DNA of 64,000 nt from JASFYU01 sp045046905. GTDB lineage: Bacteria; Bacteroidota; Bacteroidia; Flavobacteriales; Flavobacteriaceae. The notes under the pieces are model-generated. The model saw only the letters and a program-made list of their open reading frames with translations, searched no databases and was not told the DNA's origin. Positions within the stretch are counted from its first letter, which is position 1. Each line of letters starts with the position of its first letter. The stretch is taken from positions 13,084-77,083 of the forward strand of contig JASFYU010000036.1 in NCBI GenBank assembly GCA_045046905.1, given 5' to 3'. Below, one piece after another: positions 8,349 through 17,000 of this stretch. A program made the translations under genes and the position numbers.

Positions 8349-9323
8349 CTATACCAAATAGAAGAAGGTAAATACAAATACCCACACCAAATCTACAAAG
8401 TGCCAGTACAGACCAACTTTCTCGACCATTTCATAGTGTCCGCGACGTTCATATGTTCCTATGATAACATTAAAGAAAATGATAATATTTATCAGTACTC
8501 CCGAGAACACGTGAAAACCGTGAAAACCGGTAATAAAGAAAAAGAAATCTGCAAATAATCTACTGCCGTATTCATTGTGAATTAGATTCGCCCCTTCAAC
8601 AACCTGTGTCGCACCCATAAGCTTCTCAAGACTTTCTTCTCGGGTCAGTATTGTTTTCTCTCCTTCTTCATTAATCATCTCGGTACGTACCAAAATATTG
8701 GCATTGGCTTTAAAGCCTTCTACCACTTCATTTACTGAATAACTAGGCACAAATGCATCTTCACCATACCAGACGCCATTTTTTCTTTCATGTGCAACCC
8801 TATCACTGTGAATTGTTTTCGCAAAATCAGATAAAGTGGCTCTTTCACCGGTATCGGCTTTAACGAACTGTAATATTCTACCACCCTTGGTTTCTATTGC
8901 ACCATAGCTCCCATTGATAAAGGTTGCCCATTCCCAAGCTTGGGAACCAACAAATATCGCACCTCCTAGAATGGTTAGGAACATATACCAGATTACGGCC
9001 TTCTTCTTCATATGATGACCCGCATCGACTGCCAACACCATGGTTACCGAGGACATAATCAAAATAAAAGTCATGAAGGCTACATAGTACATGGGAAAAT
9101 CACCATGAAAGAAAGGCACGTGGGTAAAAACCTCATCGGCTATTGGCCAAGTTTCAATGAATTTAAACCTAGAAAAACCGTAAGAGGCTAAAAAGCCTGA
9201 AAAAGTCAAGGCATCCGAGACGAGAAAAAACCACATCATCAATTTACCATAACTCGCATTCAAGGGTCGATTACCGCCTCCCCAAACCTTTTCTTCAGAA
9301 GTTGTTGTTACCGTAGAATCCAT
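8349..9323 (-). CDS. Heme-copper oxidase subunit III with a large soluble insertion
   Basis: 324 residues. TM segments with family motifs flank an unusual insert: 'GSQAWEWATF' (about 126-135) precedes it and 'FFFITGFHGFHVFSGV' (about 261-275) follows. Residues about 137-252 are hydrophilic and have no counterpart in the neighbouring 193-residue subunit III. The last helices carry 'EKVGLYWHFVDLVWVFVF', diagnostic for subunit III. The gene has its own good promoter (9354-9382) and is followed by subunit IV. Together with the second subunit III gene at 9605 it probably completes the oxidase whose subunits I and II are at 36-39 kb. Confidence 0.92.
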   Translation of the reverse strand: MDSTVTTTSEEKVWGGGNRPLNASYGKLMMWFFLVSDALTFSGFLASYGFSRFKFIETWPIADEVFTHVPFFHGDFPMYYVAFMTFILIMSSVTMVLAVDAGHHMKKKAVIWYMFLTILGGAIFVGSQAWEWATFINGSYGAIETKGGRILQFVKADTGERATLSDFAKTIHSDRVAHERKNGVWYGEDAFVPSYSVNEVVEGFKANANILVRTEMINEEGEKTILTREESLEKLMGATQVVEGANLIHNEYGSRLFADFFFFITGFHGFHVFSGVLINIIIFFNVIIGTYERRGHYEMVEKVGLYWHFVDLVWVFVFTFFYLV

Positions 9324-9353
9324 ATATAATCTATCGTATTATTAGAAGTTGCA

Positions 9354-9382
9354 CAAATTTACATTTTTTTCGACCATACAAA
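9354..9382 (-). promoter_or_regulatory. Promoter for subunit III/IV and the SCO group
   Basis: On the minus strand, TTTG (9379-9382) is followed after 17 bases by TAAATTTG (9354-9361), an exact match to the Bacteroidota -7 consensus TAnnTTTG. Transcription would start about 25 bases before the ATG at 9323. Confidence 0.65.
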
Positions 9383-9604
9383 AGCCGAATGGGTATCAAA
9401 ACCAATTTTATTATAAGAAATTGTCAAGATTTTATCCTCTAGTTCGATTTTGTCCTTTTTTTTTGTGAAATCTGTGTTATTTTTTCGCCTTACAGCTTAG
9501 ATCATGCCATTCATAAGCTACATGCTGCCAAAAAAATCATCAAAATACATTCAGAAATCAAGGTGATAGATAATGAACTCAAGACGAGCGTAATTTCTAA
9601 AATA

Positions 9605-10186
9605 CTACTCAACAAACAGCATAAACAAAATCAAATACACCCATAAAAGATCTAAAAAGTGCCAAAAAGTAGCCCCCAATGATATTCCTAACATCTCTTG
9701 CGAAGAATAGCTTCCCTTTATTTGATTGTACAAAACCACCAATAGCGAAATGATCCCTGCAACCACATGGACAATATGCACGGCAGCAATCAAAAACACA
9801 TAGGCGAGTTTAATATTACTTGTTGGTCCTGTAAAATAATAGCCTTGAGCCACCATTTGCGAAAAACCGTTAAACTGAAGTATGATAAAAACAACACCCA
9901 AGCCCAAGGTCACCAGCAACCAATTGGTACACTGTTTTGCCCTATCTTCCTTTATTCCCTTTTTCGCTAAGATATAGGTAATACTACTCAACATGATAAC
10001 AGCGGCACTTATAAAGAAAGCCGATGGCAGGTTCAGTTCTTTCAACCAATCTTCTCTTGTACTACTAATAATATAGGCACTGGTCCAACCTGCAAAAGCC
10101 ATTAACAAGCTAACTATACCAAACCAGAGCATCATTTTTTTGGCTCTGTCATTTTTTTCTTTCTGTGTACCCTGAGTTAAATCCAT
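9605..10186 (-). CDS. Heme-copper oxidase subunit III (short form)
   Basis: 193 residues and five predicted TM helices. Family features include 'MLWFGIVSLLMAFAGWTSAYI', a central 'FLIAAVHIVHVVAGI' segment with two histidines, and the C-terminal 'LGATFWHFLDLLWVYLILFM'. It starts 6 bp after the stop of the heme farnesyltransferase gene, so heme A synthesis and this subunit are co-transcribed. Two subunit III proteins in tandem are a recurring arrangement in Bacteroidota oxidase clusters as far as I recall. Confidence 0.92.
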   Translation of the reverse strand: MDLTQGTQKEKNDRAKKMMLWFGIVSLLMAFAGWTSAYIISSTREDWLKELNLPSAFFISAAVIMLSSITYILAKKGIKEDRAKQCTNWLLVTLGLGVVFIILQFNGFSQMVAQGYYFTGPTSNIKLAYVFLIAAVHIVHVVAGIISLLVVLYNQIKGSYSSQEMLGISLGATFWHFLDLLWVYLILFMLFVE

Positions 10187-10192
10187 ATACTT

Positions 10193-11092
10193 TTAAATAA
10201 ATTTATCAATGACGTAAATTACTTGCATTAAGGTGATGTAGCTTACACTGGCCAGCATCAATTTCTTGGCCGATGCATTATCTCGCTTTTCAAACAAACG
10301 AAAAGCAAATACCAACATTACCGCTCCTATTAAAAGTATAAGGATTGCGGCAGAAATTGACAATTGCAATCTGCCCGTAATTCCAAACGCAGGAACAACC
10401 GAAACAATCATCATCCAAACGGTGTACATTATAATCTGCACTGCCGTTCCCCTATCTTTCTTTCCTGTAGGCAACATCTTAAACCCTCCCCTTTTATAGT
10501 CCTCATCCAACATCCACCCCAAGGCCCAAAAATGGGGGAATTGCCAAAAAAACTGAATCATGAACAAAGTGCCAGATTCAATACCAAAATCGTTTGTCGC
10601 TGCTACCCACCCCAACATAAAAGGAATGGCTCCAGGAAATGCCCCCACAAAAACCGAAAGTGGAGTTTTGGTTTTTAATGGCGTATAGACACTCGTATAT
10701 AAAAATATGGAAATCGCCCCGAACATTGCCGTTTTAGGGTTAAGGACATATAAGGCGACCAAGCCCATAATGGTCAATACAATAGCAATCACAAAGGCCT
10801 TATTGACCGACATTCTTCCTGAGGGGATCGGACGGTTCTTTGTCCTATTCATCAGGGCATCTAGATCTCTCTCGATAATCTGATTAAAAGCGTTTGACGC
10901 ACCAACCATGCAATACCCCCCAAATGCAAGGAGTACAAGCGAGCCCATATCAATTTGATAGGCTCCTAATAAATAACCTGCAATGGAAGAAAAAACCACA
11001 CTAATCGCCAACCTAGCTTTGGTTATCTCTTTAAAATCAGCAAAAATCAAGGGCCATGAGGCACGCTTTACCGTTCCAATTGCAGTCTTCAT
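10193..11092 (-). CDS. ctaB: Protoheme IX farnesyltransferase (heme O synthase)
   Basis: About 299 residues from the ATG at 11092; an upstream ATG at 11143 would add a 17-residue basic stretch not typical of the family. The UbiA-superfamily prenyl-binding motif 'NAFNQIIERDLDALMNRTKNRPIPSG' is complete, with the second motif region around 'DEDYKRGGFKMLP'. About eight or nine TM helices are seen. The enzyme adds a farnesyl group to heme B to make heme O, the precursor of heme A for the oxidase. Its place directly upstream of a subunit III gene fits this role. Confidence 0.95.
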   Translation of the reverse strand: MKTAIGTVKRASWPLIFADFKEITKARLAISVVFSSIAGYLLGAYQIDMGSLVLLAFGGYCMVGASNAFNQIIERDLDALMNRTKNRPIPSGRMSVNKAFVIAIVLTIMGLVALYVLNPKTAMFGAISIFLYTSVYTPLKTKTPLSVFVGAFPGAIPFMLGWVAATNDFGIESGTLFMIQFFWQFPHFWALGWMLDEDYKRGGFKMLPTGKKDRGTAVQIIMYTVWMMIVSVVPAFGITGRLQLSISAAILILLIGAVMLVFAFRLFEKRDNASAKKLMLASVSYITLMQVIYVIDKFI

Positions 11093-11163
11093 CAGTTTTT
11101 TAAATAAGAGTGCAAAGATAAACTGCCTATGATTTTTCTGCAACCAATTGACCCTATTTATCT

Positions 11164-11171
11164 TATCTTTG
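11164..11171 (+). promoter_or_regulatory. -7 promoter element upstream of the MBL-fold gene
   Basis: TATCTTTG matches TAnnTTTG exactly and lies 37 bp before the TTG start at 11209. No clear TTTG is found at the usual distance upstream, so the promoter is only half supported. Confidence 0.4.
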
Positions 11172-11208
11172 AGAAAAGGCCCTAAAAGCCATTAAAAACA
11201 ATGTTATA

Positions 11209-12087
11209 TTGAAAAATAATCGATTTTTTATACTTTTTATAAGCATATGCAGCCTTTTATCGACAGAAGCGCAAAACAAAGATGTGACCATTACTGCAAT
11301 CAAGGTCTCCAAGGATGTATATATGCTGACCGGACAGGGTGGAAATATTGGGATTTATGTGGGAGCATCTTCCGTTTTTATGATTGATGACCAATATGCT
11401 CATTTGAGTAAAAAAATTAAAGAAAAGATTAATGAACTGACCAATAAACCCATCACAGTTTTATTCAACACCCATATGCATGGCGACCATACGGGTGGCA
11501 ACGGCAATTTCAATTCGCCAGACATCACTCTGGTCGCACATGACAATGTGAGGAAAAGCCTGCAATCTAGACTAGATGCAAATACAAATTCTGATCAAAC
11601 CATACTCCCCGAGCTCACCTTTTCAAAGAATATTACTTTTCATGATGGCGAAGAAACCATTATGGCATTTCACGTACACAATGCCCACACCAACGGCGAT
11701 GCCATGGTGTACTTTCTTGAAAACAATGTTTTGCATATGGGAGACACCTATTTTTCAGGACGCTACCCCTATATAGACCTAAAAAACGGAGGCAGTATCG
11801 AAGGTTATATCAACGCAAATAAAAGAGCATTGGTATTGATTGACGCCGAAACTAAAATCATTCCTGGGCACGGAAAGCTATCTAATAAAAAAGAACTGGA
11901 GACCTATGTAGCCATGCTTGAAGACATAAAACTAAAGGTTCAGAAAGCAATCGACGCCAACAGCTCAATGAAAAAAGTACTAGAAGATTCAAAACTCACA
12001 GCAGATTATGACAAAACCCATGGCAATGGATTCATCAGCCCCAAAAAAATAAGAGAGGCGTTTTATAAAAGCTTAAAAGGAGAGTAA
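11209..12087 (+). CDS. Secreted metallo-beta-lactamase-fold hydrolase
   Basis: 292 residues starting at TTG (11209); no ATG gives the signal peptide MKNNRFFILFISICSLLSTEAQ. The zinc motif HxHxDH is in 'NTHMHGDHTGG' (His89, His91, Asp93, His94). Further ligands are likely in 'HVHNAHTNGDAMVYF', 'HMGDTYFSGRYP' and 'IIPGHG'. This is the pattern of subclass B3-like or quinoprotein-relay-type MBL proteins; the substrate cannot be told, and beta-lactamase activity should not be assumed. It stands alone between divergent and convergent neighbours and ends in a strong terminator. Confidence 0.88.
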   Translation: MKNNRFFILFISICSLLSTEAQNKDVTITAIKVSKDVYMLTGQGGNIGIYVGASSVFMIDDQYAHLSKKIKEKINELTNKPITVLFNTHMHGDHTGGNGNFNSPDITLVAHDNVRKSLQSRLDANTNSDQTILPELTFSKNITFHDGEETIMAFHVHNAHTNGDAMVYFLENNVLHMGDTYFSGRYPYIDLKNGGSIEGYINANKRALVLIDAETKIIPGHGKLSNKKELETYVAMLEDIKLKVQKAIDANSSMKKVLEDSKLTADYDKTHGNGFISPKKIREAFYKSLKGE

Positions 12088-12090
12088 AAA

Positions 12091-12126
12091 AGAGGCTGTC
12101 TAAAAATTATTTTTAGACAGCCTCTT
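12091..12126. terminator. Bidirectional terminator between MBL gene and TonB gene
   Basis: A 16-bp perfect stem (12091-12106 with 12110-12125), built on AGAGGCTGTCTAAAAA and its complement, with a 3-base loop. It lies between two converging genes, 4 bp after the MBL stop and 20 bp before the TonB gene stop. A-rich and T-rich flanks let it serve both strands. Confidence 0.8.
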
Positions 12127-12146
12127 ACCTATGTTTTTTTAAAATT

Positions 12147-12863
12147 TTACTGCAATTTAAAAGTAATCGGAATACTAAATGGTACTCTTACAGCTCTACC
12201 TCTTTGTTTGCCAGGAGTCATTTTCGGCAGTTTACCAATGATTCTTGCTGCTTCTTTCTCCAAGCTTTTATCAGGGCCTCGCATTCTAACATTACCTATA
12301 CTACCGTCTTTTTGGATAACAAACATAATATTCACCCTTCCTTGAACTCCCATTTCCTGTGCAATTTCAGGGTATCTGAAATTTCTGCTGATATGTTTTT
12401 GTATCCTACTATTGAAACAGGCACGCATAGCAGCGGCGCCTTTGCCCTTTTCACCTTCACAACCCGGAAAAATAGGCACATCCTCAATAACCGCAAAAGG
12501 CACGTCAACATCTTCAAAAATCTCTTCGACCTCAACATCAGCCACTTCGATAACCTCTTCTTGACTGGTTTCTGTTGATTCGATTATAGTTTCCTCTACC
12601 TCTTCTTCATCTTCTACAATTTCAATGATTTCAGGTGCGGCAGGTGGTGGTGGTGGTGGTGGTGTTTTAATTTGTTCGGTCATCGGAACCTCTTCATCCA
12701 AAGCATCTTCCACATTCATTGATATATCATATTCATTACCCCTATCATAGGTCTTCCACTCAAATGCGCCATACACCAAAAGCATGACTACAGCCAAGCC
12801 AATTACAAAATAGAGACTACTATTTTTAGTCAAGTCTGCTTTTGGGTTCTTTTTAAGTTCCAT
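12147..12863 (-). CDS. TonB-family energy transducer
   Basis: 238 residues: one TM helix near the N-terminus (about 17-34), a periplasmic spacer with a seven-proline run (about 68-74) and a long Glu/Val-rich stretch, then a TonB C-terminal domain (about 145-238) containing 'NFRYPEIAQEMGVQGRVNIMFVIQKDGSI' and ending 'VRVPFSIPITFKLQ'. It couples the inner-membrane proton motive force to TonB-dependent receptors. No exbB/exbD genes are adjacent, so it must use a complex encoded elsewhere. The receptor at 25436 is one possible partner. Confidence 0.92.
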   Translation of the reverse strand: MELKKNPKADLTKNSSLYFVIGLAVVMLLVYGAFEWKTYDRGNEYDISMNVEDALDEEVPMTEQIKTPPPPPPPAAPEIIEIVEDEEEVEETIIESTETSQEEVIEVADVEVEEIFEDVDVPFAVIEDVPIFPGCEGEKGKGAAAMRACFNSRIQKHISRNFRYPEIAQEMGVQGRVNIMFVIQKDGSIGNVRMRGPDKSLEKEAARIIGKLPKMTPGKQRGRAVRVPFSIPITFKLQ

Positions 12864-12916
12864 ATTTATTGTGTTTAATGTTCGCTAATTTAACTAATTA
12901 TTTGTAAAAACAAATA

Positions 12917-13318
12917 CTATTTCCACTTTAACCCTCTTTTCTTTGAAAATAAGAATCTCATGACCCACGCTCCGACAAGAGCTCCAATACTATTCGAAAT
13001 CGCATCAAAGATATCACCCGCTCTACTCAATGTGAACCTCTGCTGAATAACCTCAATAATTATACCAAAAACAATTACGCCAAAAAGAATACTGCCAAGG
13101 GCTTTTCTCAATTGTATTTCACCTTTGGTGCGTTCACGAAAAAAAAACACTCCCAGTACAAAGGCGACAAAGTAAAACGTAAAATGCACCACTTTGTCTA
13201 AATGGGGAATTTTAAAGCTAGGCAAATCGACATCGGAGAATGAAAATAAGCTGGCCCATGTTACGAACAGCATCCAGCATATAAATGCAATCGCATACTT
13301 ATTTGTTTTAAGCACCAA
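12917..13318 (-). CDS. VanZ-family membrane protein
   Basis: 133 residues, four TM helices, with the VanZ-like signature 'IPHLDKVVHFTFYFVAFVLG' near residue 40 and 'SRAGDIFDAISNSIGALVGA' near the end. The frame begins at TTG (13318) or GTG (13315), inside the last codons of gcvH, so translation is probably coupled to gcvH. VanZ-family members are widespread and mostly of unknown function; a link to glycopeptide resistance is not implied. The gcvH-vanZ pair is frequent in flavobacteria as far as I recall. Confidence 0.85.
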   Translation of the reverse strand: MVLKTNKYAIAFICWMLFVTWASLFSFSDVDLPSFKIPHLDKVVHFTFYFVAFVLGVFFFRERTKGEIQLRKALGSILFGVIVFGIIIEVIQQRFTLSRAGDIFDAISNSIGALVGAWVMRFLFSKKRGLKWK

Positions 13319-13688
13319 TCAATTCTTTATACGCATCGGCACTTAGCAAACCATCAATTTCAGAAGATTTGCTGATTTCTATTTTCACCATCCAACCCTC
13401 ACCGTAAGGATCTGAATTAACCTTTTCAGGATCATCTTCCAAAGCTTCATTGAATTCAACAATCTTACCACTCAAGGGTATAAATAAATCAGAAACTGTT
13501 TTTACCGCCTCGACCGAACCAAAAATCTCATCTTGATCTAGGGTCTCATCCAAGGTCTCGACCTCCACATAAACGATATCGCCCAATTCGCCTTGCGCAA
13601 AATCAGTTATTCCAACGGTAACTAGGTCACCTTCTATCTTGATCCATTCATGATCCTTAGTATATTTTAATTCTGATGGTATATTCAT
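13308..13688 (-). CDS. gcvH: Glycine cleavage system H protein
   Basis: 126 residues, the normal length. It begins 'MNIPSELKYTKDHEWIKIEG', and the lipoylated lysine is Lys63 in 'GSVEAVKTVSDLFIPLSG'. The C-terminal 'NSDPYGEGWMVKIEI' is typical. GcvH carries the aminomethyl group between the P, T and L proteins of glycine cleavage. P and T genes are not nearby. An exact TACATTTG -7 element lies at 13713-13720, 25 bp upstream. Confidence 0.96.
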   Translation of the reverse strand: MNIPSELKYTKDHEWIKIEGDLVTVGITDFAQGELGDIVYVEVETLDETLDQDEIFGSVEAVKTVSDLFIPLSGKIVEFNEALEDDPEKVNSDPYGEGWMVKIEISKSSEIDGLLSADAYKELIGA

Positions 13689-13712
13689 TTCTTTAGGCTT
13701 ATGTTAGGATAA

Positions 13713-13720
13713 CAAATGTA
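13713..13720 (-). promoter_or_regulatory. -7 promoter element for gcvH-vanZ
   Basis: TACATTTG on the minus strand is an exact TAnnTTTG match 25 bases from the gcvH ATG. The -33 partner is weak (a CTTG about 20 bases upstream). Confidence 0.5.
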
Positions 13721-14096
13721 AATGATTCCATAAAAATATTCAAGAAAAGTTCAAGTTTCGAGAAATAAATTCAAATTCAAGAAATAGTTTCTGGTTTCTG
13801 GCATACGTTCAAAAGGCAAGTGCAAGTGTTGAATTCAAGCAACAGTCCGATCTGCGAACTCCTGAAAGAGAAAGATAGTCATCACGGCCTAGTGGCTGCA
13901 ATTTCTCAATAAAACGCTAAATAGCTTATTTTGTCGCTTTACCTATAAACCTGAGCTCAACCTAAAATAATGAATTCACTCTTGCCATCGAAGTTTTAAC
14001 AAGGAATATCATAATGAAGTGACACCTGTGCCCTCAGAACTATTCAATAGATTGGCAGCCTAGCGAAACAGCAGGCTTCACTTTGCTAGTGAAAAC
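13721..14096. other. Intergenic stretch without a recognisable gene
   Basis: About 375 bases between sprA (ends 14097) and the gcvH promoter. Short TTCAAG-like repeats occur near 13740-13800. A weak inverted repeat TTCACT/AGTGAA (14077-14093) just after the sprA stop could be a poor terminator on the minus strand. I see no ORF with family similarity, RNA gene or array. Confidence 0.6.
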
Positions 14097-17000
14097 CTAA
14101 TTTCCGAAATTATAGCGCAGGGTAAAACCCGTATTAATTGTGGTCTGCGGAAAGGCCGTAGAGATTGCAAACTGAGAGAATGAATGGTCATAAAAGAACA
14201 ATGCATTCAAGTTTTTGCTCAGGGCATAATCAGCCGTGAACTTTATAGATAACAGGTTCTGACCTGAAGTAATTTGGTTGTTATCTATATCTAGATTTCG
14301 AATAATCGTAATATTATCACGAAGGGTCACATCGGCCTTTAGATTCAAATCTCCTTTTAAGCGTGTTTTATTACCTCCGATATTAGTCACGAATTTTACG
14401 TCCTTGAACCGATACCCCAAGCCGACCGTATATTCTTTACCATTCATTTCGGTCATCAAATTATTATCAAAACTCATAGAAAAAATACGTTCTTTCCTGA
14501 TTTCGGCCAGAACGCTTATCGAGTTTTTCATTTCAAAATCCACCCTCATCAACGGATTAAACTGATCATTCAGCACTACATTATTTAGAATAAGTTCAGG
14601 TAAAAAATCACCCGTTTCAGTATCAATAGGAATATTGCCCTCATTGATCAATTGGGTACGGGCCAAATTAGTCTGAAAAGAATTGATACTATATGAAGAC
14701 CTATACCCATGGCTCAAAGAAAATCGCTTGAATTTCTTCTTAAACCATTTATTACGCATCAAGCCCGTATATTTTATATTCCAATTGGGTATGGGTATAC
14801 CTCTAAAGGCATCTAAATTTACGCCATCTACACCTTGGCCGGTATAGGCGGCAAAGAATGCAGGCAACAATACGTCTTGTTGCGTTTTACCGTATCGCTC
14901 AGGAAACCCATCGGCATCTAAAGTACCCGGATTCTCACCCCTATCGGCTACCAAACGATTGGCGATGGCAATTCTGTTCTCCTTGAATTTTTCAAAAACT
15001 TCTGAACTGAATTCATCACTCTTTTTAAAGGCGGTACCGATCATCATGGTTGATATACTAAAATTACCATAGTCATTACCCAATAGATTTTCATATTCAA
15101 ATCGGCCGCCTCCGAGATCGTTTATTTGAAAGCTTTCTTGATAGCTGTTCGAATATTGTCTGTCGGCCGAAAGATCTATGGTCAAGCCTCTCATTGGCTG
15201 AACCGTAGCTGTAATGTTCAGCTGCTTATTGGTATGTTCTATAAACTGCTCATTGAACTCAGAAAAATTTGTCAACCACCCATTACGTGCTGCTTCAAAA
15301 CGCACATCGGACTGACTCCCAAATACAAACCCTAGCGATGGCCTAGTCGTACCCACAAATCCGATAGATTGTGTATACCCTGGAAGCACTCTTCCGCTGT
15401 TTTCGTTATAATTTATGTTCACCCTTTTTACCATGGTCACGATATCTATGACCGTATTAAATAGACCGCTGGTCTTCTTTTCAGGCTTCTCTTTCTTTGT
15501 TGACGGATTTCCTGCCTTGTCTCTTCTAACCGCCGCGGTCCTAGCCGTAGTTTTTCCACTTTTTTTCTTAAGGCCAATCAAATCATACAATTTTTGCATT
15601 GTTAAGGAGGCCGTAATATTATGTGTATTAGCGTTCTGTACGGTATTAATCGCCTCTCCTGCAACCTCCTCTAGTGCATCACCGCCACGTTGCCAATCGA
15701 AATTACTGGTATAGCTATACTGAGCGTTAATAAAATCTAGGGCAGGTATTTTATTAAACGGAAGCTCATAGTTCAACTTCATCTCCTGTGAATGTCTATT
15801 AGGTTCTCCTATGTCCCAGAAGCCATCCCAAAGACCAAGGGTCTTATCAATATCGGAATCGGGGTCTCCTTCTTCCTCAAAATAATTGCGAACAATATTG
15901 TTGTTTGATGCTGTCAAAGTCAAGCGCAATGATTTTGTTAAACTATAATTTACCGCATACTGCCAATTAAAAAGATAGTTTCGCTGTTGCAAAGAGGGCA
16001 GTTCTAGGCGATCAACACCTTCTTCACGAACATCTCGAAATCGCTGTTGGTTGAACTGCCTATTGATATTTGAATTCACAGATACACTTGCGGGCAATAG
16101 ATTAATATTCAAATCTTTGAGCCATTGCCAATACTTGCCTGTAAAAAGAGAATCTTTTTTAGCAAAAGGGGCTAGTTCAACGGGCTCAAAGTTATGATTA
16201 TACACAAAACCTGTAACTACATTTTGATCTCTTAGATTGGCAATTTCAAAATCTCTATGATCTACTTCATTGTACGAATAATTGAAGGTAAAATTCTCTA
16301 TATCATAGAAATTGGCATCGGCATCTTCACCACGATCTTTTCGGACCCCTATCAAGTTGATACTGGTTCTTCTGGTATAATCCTCGGCCTGTTCCTTAAT
16401 TTCATCAGCGGCAGCCTGGTCTGGTGCGGAGTTAATTAGATCATCTAACTTTAAATCATCATATACTGGGTCAAACTCAGGTGTGATCAATTGTTCTGAA
16501 ATTCCATAATTAAAAGGCAACTGAATGCCCCATTTTTTTGGAAATAATTGACCTATATTTAGGTTGGTGACTACATCATACGAAATTGCATCTTCACGGG
16601 CACGCTCATTGGGCATTTGATCCAGAGTACCAAAACCTGAGGTACTCATGCTTCCGGTTGCCGAGATATTGGCAAAGTCGGCAATATTGGCATCTAGTGC
16701 TGCAACGGCCGCCCATCCTCCATTATTGTCTAATCCTGCCAAACGCAGTTCATTGAACCATACCTCTCCTCGCGCAGGAAAATTATCAACATTCTTTACA
16801 CCTACCATCATACTTCGAATACTCCCCAAAGATGGATTTCCTTTAATCCCTATCCGCATTCTACCGGGAGTATGCGGCGAAAATTCAGCAACGGGAACAA
16901 TCTCACCGTTTTCAACTTCGAAGAACTGAAGCTCATTCAATGGAGTAACGATCCTATTATTGATACGTACTGATTTTACCTTGTTCAAATCACTCAGGAG

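Noticed and set aside
12640..12662. GGT trinucleotide repeat
   Set aside because: It encodes the proline run of TonB, an expected spacer feature, not an independent repeat element.
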